Made by a program: the position numbers and the translations under genes
In this document: piece by piece, positions 7,801-10,480 of the stretch
Numbering within the stretch: the stretch's first letter is position 1
Layout: every line of letters starts with the position of its first letter
Assembly (NCBI GenBank): GCA_026391115.1
Contig: JAPLER010000231.1
Location: forward strand, 1,842-12,321
Direction of reading: 5' to 3'
Length of the DNA: 10,480 nucleotides
DNA from: Bacteroidota bacterium
Lineage (GTDB): Bacteria; Bacteroidota; Bacteroidia; Chitinophagales; Chitinophagaceae
Notes under the pieces: model-generated
The model's input: the letters and a program-made list of their open reading frames with translations, nothing else
The model's database searches: none
What the model was told of the DNA's origin: nothing

Positions 7801-10480
7801 TGGCATAGTTGGCAGCAGTAATTGTTTGATCAATACCGCTAGCACTATAACCTACTGTGCTACCATTACTAATTGTTCCAAAAGTTGGAGCATTAGCAAC
7901 TTTTATTTCTAAACTAGCATCGTTTTCAAGATTTACTGTACCAGTAATGACTTGTGTTTGGTTGAACGCTCCACAATTAGAGTTAATACTTATTTTGCTA
8001 TTATTACCACTTACTGTCCAAGCACCACTCATTGTAGCACCAGTATTATATACTCTAAATGTTTGTAAGGCATCTGTAAAGTTAGAAGGATGTGTACCAG
8101 AACCATCTGTGTTAATTCCCCAATTGTTCACATCAGTTACATCTGTACTAGCTACATTATAATAAGTTGTTGGTGTTTGAAAAGTAAATCCAGCAAGCGT
8201 TGCAGTTCCACTACCTGTTGTTACACTTACACTACCACTTGTACCAGTAGCTACTACAGCAGTAATTTGTGTGCCACTATTAACTATAAAACTAGTAGCA
8301 GGTGTGCCTCCAAAACTTACAGCAGTTACACCACTAAAGTTTGTTCCTGTAATTACAACACTTCCACCACTAATTTGTGCAGTTGGACTAAATGAACTAA
8401 CTGTTGGAGCAGGAGGAGTTACACTACCTTTAAATTGTACGTTTCTCAACATTCCATATCTGCCAGCACTTGAACTACCACAAGCAAAATATATTCTTAC
8501 AGTTAACGTTTGACCACTACTTAAAGTAATACCTCCACCAGAGCTTTGGTTAGTATTTGTTGTGAAAGGTAAATTGTATCTATTTGTTGGACCTCCTGTT
8601 TGATTAGCAAGTACCACAGGATTTGCAAAAGCACCAAAACCTGTACCAATTGCAGCTCCATTAAATAAACCACCGCTTGCTATATCAGTACTATCTGCAG
8701 TTGTAAATCCAGATTTTGAATATACAATTGCAAATTTTGTGTTAGAAGATGTATTATAGAATGCTGATTGTAAAATAATTGAATCTAATCTTAAAGTATA
8801 ACCAGTTTGTCCACTTACAGTAAATTGAACGTAGTGATTTCTTGACAAATTACCACCAGTTCCGTTATTCGATGTAGCCCAGTTACCGTTAGATAGTGTA
8901 GAACTAGTTGCAATTGGTCCAAAGCCCATACCAAAAGTTGCACCATAAGCTGGCATTGTTGTAGAACCAGTAATAATGGTAGTATTATCCGAGGTTGCCA
9001 ATTTATTAAAGGTTGGAGTACTTGAATTAACACCTACTGCACGAGTAGCACTATTATCATTATTATTGCTAGTCAATAACCATTCTTGTAATAACGATGC
9101 TGTATATGCAGGTACAGCACTTGTTGTTCCAGTTACAGCAACATTTACACTTGTACCGCTTGTTGTACTTAAAACCACGTTGCCACTATAAGAACCATTA
9201 GAACCAGCATTTAATCTTACATAAACCAAACTACTAGCAACAATGCCAGCACTTTGTGTGTAAGTAACACTGCTACTCCAACTACTATTATTTGTACTTA
9301 CCTGAAAATTAGTTGGTGCAGTTACAGTAATATTATTAGTTAAATTAGATCCACTAATATTAAAGTTTTGCGAAGCAGATGGTGTCCCAATAGTTTGTAC
9401 CAATGCTGATAAAGAAGTAACAGTACTTGTAATCGTAGGTTGGTTAGAAACAGTTAAAGTGTCAGTACTTGTATAAGTATTTCCATTGTATGTCATTTCT
9501 ATGATATACTTATTAATACCAGTTTGTAAACTATTATCAGTAATAGAATAATTATAATTGGTAGATGTACCATTTGTAGTATTTATAGTAGAGTAAGCAC
9601 CATTATTTACACTACGTTTTACAGTATAAGTCATTGCAATAGGCCAACACATGTTCCAACCTAAAGTAGAAGTAGAAATACTTGTTTGCGTTGCAGTAAA
9701 ATTTGCAGTTGCCATAGGAAAATCTGCAGTAGAACACATAGAACTTACTGCACCACTACAAGGATCCCAAGAACCCAATACGTTTGATGTAGTATAGTTT
9801 GCAGCTTGTGTACTATTTAACATAGTTGCAAAACCTACACTACGGCTACCACCATTTGCACCTGTGCCTGTATTATTAAATTCGCCATAAGAAACATCAG
9901 CAGTAGTTGCTGCCCCAGCAGAATTACTACTCCAACCAGCAGCATTTATGACATCGCTTATACTTGTATTTAAATAAACAGCTTGAGGTTTATTTTGCCA
10001 AGGACGAGCTAAGTAATATAGACCTGTCATTGTACTTGCACCATTAATTTTACAACCATTAAACACAAAGCCCCAAGGACTACCAAAGCTTGTGCCTGCA
10101 GCTGTATTAGGTGCAGCAACAACACCACCACTTGCTCTATTTTTACAAAAAATGTAACAGTTTTCGAACCAGCTTGTGCTAGCACCAAAAATAAAATCAA
10201 CAGTACCCTCTATATAGCAATTATTGAAATAAGATGATATACCTGAGTTTTTACAGTATAATACATCTTGAAATCCTAAAAATCTGCAATTTCTAAAACT
10301 TGCTTTATCACCACTAATGGCAACAGCTACAGCTTGACCAGCAGCTACACCACTATTGTTTTGAAAAGTAATATTGTTTGCAGTAAAACTTGCACCATTA
10401 ACAAAAAATGCAGATGACCCAAATGTACCTAGTGCATTGCCATTACTTAATGTATTGGCATTGTCGTTAAAATAGATAAC
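4883..10480 (-). CDS. Giant secreted multidomain pectinesterase with T9SS type A sorting domain (5' end outside the window)
   Basis: One open frame of 1865 codons plus TAA (4885-4883) runs to the right edge, so the signal peptide and first part of the enzyme domain are missing. Residues are numbered from the edge. Order: pectinesterase domain (1-241), FN3-like (254-345), Bacteroidota Ig-like (346-454), jelly-roll-like (456-687), IPT/TIG (689-768), beta-solenoid-like stretch (773-1267), NRYW module (1268-1413), four Ig-like modules (1415-1773) and a T9SS sorting domain (1790-1865). The enzyme should hydrolyse methyl esters of pectin homogalacturonan outside the cell; the protein would cross the inner membrane by Sec and the outer membrane by T9SS, which removes the C-terminal domain and anchors or releases the product. 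The translation is very rich in Ser, Thr, Asn and Gly. A GTG at 10066 could be mistaken for a start, but it falls inside the enzyme domain after the catalytic aspartates, and the frame upstream is clearly homologous. The gene converges on the phosphoesterase gene and has its own terminator. The enzyme call is firm; the role of the stalk is inferred. Confidence 0.93.
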   Translation of the reverse strand, partial: VIYFNDNANTLSNGNALGTFGSSAFFVNGASFTANNITFQNNSGVAAGQAVAVAISGDKASFRNCRFLGFQDVLYCKNSGISSYFNNCYIEGTVDFIFGASTSWFENCYIFCKNRASGGVVAAPNTAAGTSFGSPWGFVFNGCKINGASTMTGLYYLARPWQNKPQAVYLNTSISDVINAAGWSSNSAGAATTADVSYGEFNNTGTGANGGSRSVGFATMLNSTQAANYTTSNVLGSWDPCSGAVSSMCSTADFPMATANFTATQTSISTSTLGWNMCWPIAMTYTVKRSVNNGAYSTINTTNGTSTNYNYSITDNSLQTGINKYIIEMTYNGNTYTSTDTLTVSNQPTITSTVTSLSALVQTIGTPSASQNFNISGSNLTNNITVTAPTNFQVSTNNSSWSSSVTYTQSAGIVASSLVYVRLNAGSNGSYSGNVVLSTTSGTSVNVAVTGTTSAVPAYTASLLQEWLLTSNNNDNSATRAVGVNSSTPTFNKLATSDNTTIITGSTTMPAYGATFGMGFGPIATSSTLSNGNWATSNNGTGGNLSRNHYVQFTVSGQTGYTLRLDSIILQSAFYNTSSNTKFAIVYSKSGFTTADSTDIASGGLFNGAAIGTGFGAFANPVVLANQTGGPTNRYNLPFTTNTNQSSGGGITLSSGQTLTVRIYFACGSSSAGRYGMLRNVQFKGSVTPPAPTVSSFSPTAQISGGSVVITGTNFSGVTAVSFGGTPATSFIVNSGTQITAVVATGTSGSVSVTTGSGTATLAGFTFQTPTTYYNVASTDVTDVNNWGINTDGSGTHPSNFTDALQTFRVYNTGATMSGAWTVSGNNSKISINSNCGAFNQTQVITGTVNLENDASLEIKVANAPTFGTISNGSTVGYSASGIDQTITAANYANLTLNGSGLRTFPSSLVGIAGQFTTNTYTSANSGSIISFNGTSPQTIPAFSYDSLIINNSNGSITQGGGSSVVVNKGCNISQNLTVDAGDTWVMAGSNGVAFTVASGKTLTVSGTLDNQSTGVAAWGTLSSSSSAATVLNADSARFVINNSGVYKINAAVTNSYFIGVGNYKSGSSIQVLQGSPRIPAYIGGNLLWNANAVGVTTIVQQASNTIGGNFTVSAGQINNGSGGTARALTVLGNLTVNGGEYDVNGNTAGTSNNQVLNVYGDITVSSGKLYPTISTNAGTGTINAYGNISLTGGSFANATGALVGNNVALLGSTAKTVSGFTASPLTLTIDNTAGVTFSGNTTVNSAVLTNGIVTMGANTLTANSVSKTNGWVVGKLSKLVATGASVAATFEIGNATNYLPVTMSFNNVTIAGYVAVSINAPITAVANYGTSVVSPTDYINRYWTMSNSGVVFSNYNATFNYLAGDINGAATSSSVFAYLYNASWLSQTVSGGSNSNTIINATVIGNVIFGNDCTPTTPTVSISTATSTVCSGSTVIFNAIGTNTGTSPVYQWKKNGNNVATGSSITFPANTLSNGDIITCVLTANNPCQTTGTATSNAITMTVNQSPASATIGSQYGSNTTAFTMCTLGSQISLYPSVANGIWSSSNPSLATVGNGGSSTSTSNVTAVSNGTANIVYTLQTTGTTCTTSTTIVVTVAQQATPNAVTGVSSICTGNSTTFATTSTGGVFSALGRFNINGSNGFATATSAGTTSVKYTITNAYGCSASSSLNVTVNALPATPSIAFVTNTPNPFLGGGGGLNICRNRTFSLRGTPAGGVWGATNPSLMSILPNGVASTSNINLGGPAGITYTITDPSTTCTSSRTIGGYTVITCAYKGVTPSVIGDKDAIVATLYPNPAHSTINLTVKTLVGSGSIVVTDLYGKTVKQQPLSIGTNTINVSSFAKGMYLVSVITEQGKQTQKVVVE
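4886..5113 (-). other. T9SS type A (Por) C-terminal sorting domain
   Basis: The last 76 residues fit the type A sorting signal: the YPNPA motif followed by INLTV, a central VVTDLYGKTVKQQPL, NTINVSSFAKGMYLVSV, and a final TQKVVVE strand. The YPNP...G-x-Y-x-V...KxxxE layout is diagnostic. It directs export across the outer membrane by the type IX system and is normally removed by the sortase PorU, with attachment to A-type lipopolysaccharide. This places the mature pectinesterase outside the cell. Confidence 0.95.
5162..6238 (-). repeat. Array of four Ig-like modules with cysteine pairs
   Basis: Four beta-sandwich-like modules occupy roughly residues 1415-1505, 1506-1598, 1599-1675 and 1676-1773. 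Each opens near a Cys in a short motif (TVCSG, TMCTL, SICTG, NICRN) and carries a second Cys 50-60 residues on (Cys1431/1481 or 1489, 1527/1587, 1613/1664, 1703/1759), fitting one disulfide each in the oxidising exterior. The first shows the Ig strand YQWKKNGNNV. The modules share pattern rather than close identity. They sit directly before the sorting domain and act as a spacer between it and the rest. Confidence 0.65.
6242..6679 (-). other. NRYW-type module of Bacteroidota surface proteins
   Basis: Residues 1268-1413 contain NGWVVGKLSK, TFEIGNATNYLPVTMSF, a TDYINRYWTMSNSGVVFSNY segment, TFNYLAGDINGAA and an ending INATVIGNVIFGND. This order (VGKL, F-x-IG, Y-x-PV, NRYW, F-x-x-x-x-GD, IGN/FG) recurs in many Bacteroidota T9SS cargo proteins just before Ig-like modules, as I recall it; I do not know a named family. 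It is presumably structural. Confidence 0.55.
6680..8164 (-). other. Ser/Thr/Asn/Gly-rich beta-solenoid-like stalk region
   Basis: Residues 773-1267 are nearly free of charged residues and rich in short strands separated by Gly and Asn turns, for example TVASGKTLTVSGTLDNQSTG (996-1015). In residues 1084-1198 a G-[ND]-[LFI]-[TS]-[VL] pattern recurs roughly every 24-28 residues, which fits coils of a parallel beta-helix. No catalytic motif is seen. The likely role is a rigid spacer or adhesive segment between the enzyme and the cell. Individual domain borders cannot be set by eye. Confidence 0.55.
6887..7231 (-). repeat. Diverged repeat units with a period of about 24-28 residues inside the stalk
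   Basis: The units begin at IGGNLLW, IGGNFTV, LGNLTVNGG, YGDITVSSG and YGNISLTGG. The Gly before the conserved Asn/Asp is at residues 1085, 1109, 1133, 1161 and 1187, giving spacings of 24, 24, 28 and 26. The DNA copies are not close to identical, so this is an old protein-level repeat rather than a recent tandem duplication. Confidence 0.6.
8177..8416 (-). other. IPT/TIG domain
   Basis: Residues 689-768 match the IPT/TIG immunoglobulin-like fold: PTVSSFSPTAQISGGSVVIT, then GTNFSGVTAVSFGGTPATSF, a SGTQITAVV strand, and VSVTTGSGTATLAGFTF at the end. The G-x-x-V-x-I-x-G-x-N-F and VSFGG-x-x-A-x-F elements are the clearest family signs. It is a structural spacer found in many cell-surface proteins. 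Confidence 0.85.
8420..9115 (-). other. Jelly-roll-like domain of unknown function, possible carbohydrate-binding module
   Basis: Residues 456-687 of the visible protein form a beta-rich domain of about 230 residues. Markers: LLQEWLLTSNNNDNSATRAV at the start, GGNLSRNHYVQFTVSGQTGY in the middle, RLDSIILQSAFYNTSSNTKF, LSSGQTLTVRIYFACGSSSA, and GRYGMLRNVQFKG at the end. I recall similar stretches in Bacteroidota pectinesterases and pectate-lyase-like proteins, but I cannot name a Pfam family. The position directly after spacer modules and the sandwich-like strand pattern suggest ligand binding, perhaps of plant polysaccharide; this is inference. Confidence 0.5.
9119..9721 (-). other. FN3-like module followed by a Bacteroidota Ig-like module
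   Basis: Residues 254-345 of the visible protein (9446-9721) look like a fibronectin type III fold: a Trp near STLGWNMCW, a YTVKRSVNNGAYSTI strand pair, SITDNSL, and a final YTSTDTLTVS strand. Residues 346-454 (9119-9445) are an Ig-like repeat common in T9SS-exported proteins: FNISGSNLTNNITVTAPTNF, then QVSTNNSSW, VYVRLNAGSNGSYSGNVVLS and a closing VNVAVTG. Both are linker or spacer modules without catalytic residues. Boundaries are approximate. Confidence 0.65.
9758..10480 (-). other. Pectinesterase (carbohydrate esterase family 8) catalytic domain, N-terminus missing
   Basis: Reading from the window edge, the domain shows the family landmarks in order: ANNITFQN (34-41), GQAVAVAISGDKASFRNCRF (48-67), GFQDVLY (69-75), YIEGTVDFIFG (89-99), then YLARPWQ (156-162), AAGW (180-183) and YGEFNNTGTGA (198-208). 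By comparison with plant pectin methylesterases, Gln49, Gln71, Asp72, Asp95, Arg159 and Trp161 correspond to the two catalytic aspartates and their conserved Gln, Arg and Trp partners, so an active enzyme is expected. Differences from the commonest motifs are QDVLY for QDTLY and LARPW for LGRPW. The domain ends near GSWDPC. Roughly the first quarter to third of the domain and the signal peptide lie to the right of the window. Confidence 0.95.

Noticed and set aside
5271..9191. Many open frames of 60-110 codons on both strands inside the large gene (for example plus-strand 5271-5498, 6597-6926, 7857-8162, 8090-8395)
   Set aside because: They lie inside a gene with strong homology on the minus strand, overlap one another, have biased Thr/Pro/Val/Leu or Ser/Cys/Thr composition caused by the repetitive Thr/Ser/Asn/Gly codons of the true frame, and match no family.
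10064..10066. GTG as start codon of the large minus-strand gene
   Set aside because: The same frame continues without a stop to the window edge and encodes essential pectinesterase motifs upstream (GQAVA, QDVLY, DFIFG), so this GTG is an internal valine codon.

Overview
The window looks like a piece of a low-GC Bacteroidota chromosome, probably close to the Chitinophagaceae. Three things support this: a giant secreted enzyme ending in a type IX secretion (T9SS, Por) sorting domain, a Bacteroidota-style LpxD start, and A/T-rich gene leaders without clear Shine-Dalgarno sequences. The protein families were recognised by reading translations; no database search was run.

Layout: (1) 1-230, minus strand: the start of lpxD (lipid A synthesis), running off the left edge. 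(2) 231-440: a divergent intergenic region. (3) 441-2998, plus strand: four closely spaced genes with gaps of about 25-35 bases, probably one transcript. They encode a small membrane protein that joins a YgjV-like three-helix part to a GNAT-like part, a TPR lipoprotein, an MlaE/YrbE-family ABC permease and a short DUF721 (DciA-like) protein. (4) 3141-4388, plus strand: a membrane-anchored metallophosphoesterase with all five metal-site blocks. (5) 4389-4882: a non-coding stretch ending in a perfect hairpin terminator that serves both strands. (6) 4883-10480, minus strand: one uninterrupted reading frame of 1865 codons plus stop, open at the right edge.

The large gene dominates the window. Its visible N-terminal part is a carbohydrate esterase family 8 pectinesterase, with both catalytic aspartates and the other conserved active-site residues present. 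It is followed by an FN3-like module, a Bacteroidota Ig-like module, a jelly-roll-like domain, an IPT/TIG domain, a long Ser/Thr/Asn/Gly-rich beta-solenoid-like stretch, an NRYW-type module, four Ig-like modules with cysteine pairs, and a T9SS type A sorting domain. The likely picture is a cell-surface or released enzyme that removes methyl esters from pectin, held on a very long non-catalytic stalk.

Most of the window is ordinary envelope and housekeeping content. I see no CRISPR array, tRNA, rRNA, insertion sequence or defence system. The points most worth a second look are the stalk architecture of the pectinesterase, the MlaE permease without an adjacent ATPase or MCE gene, and the YgjV-GNAT fusion.
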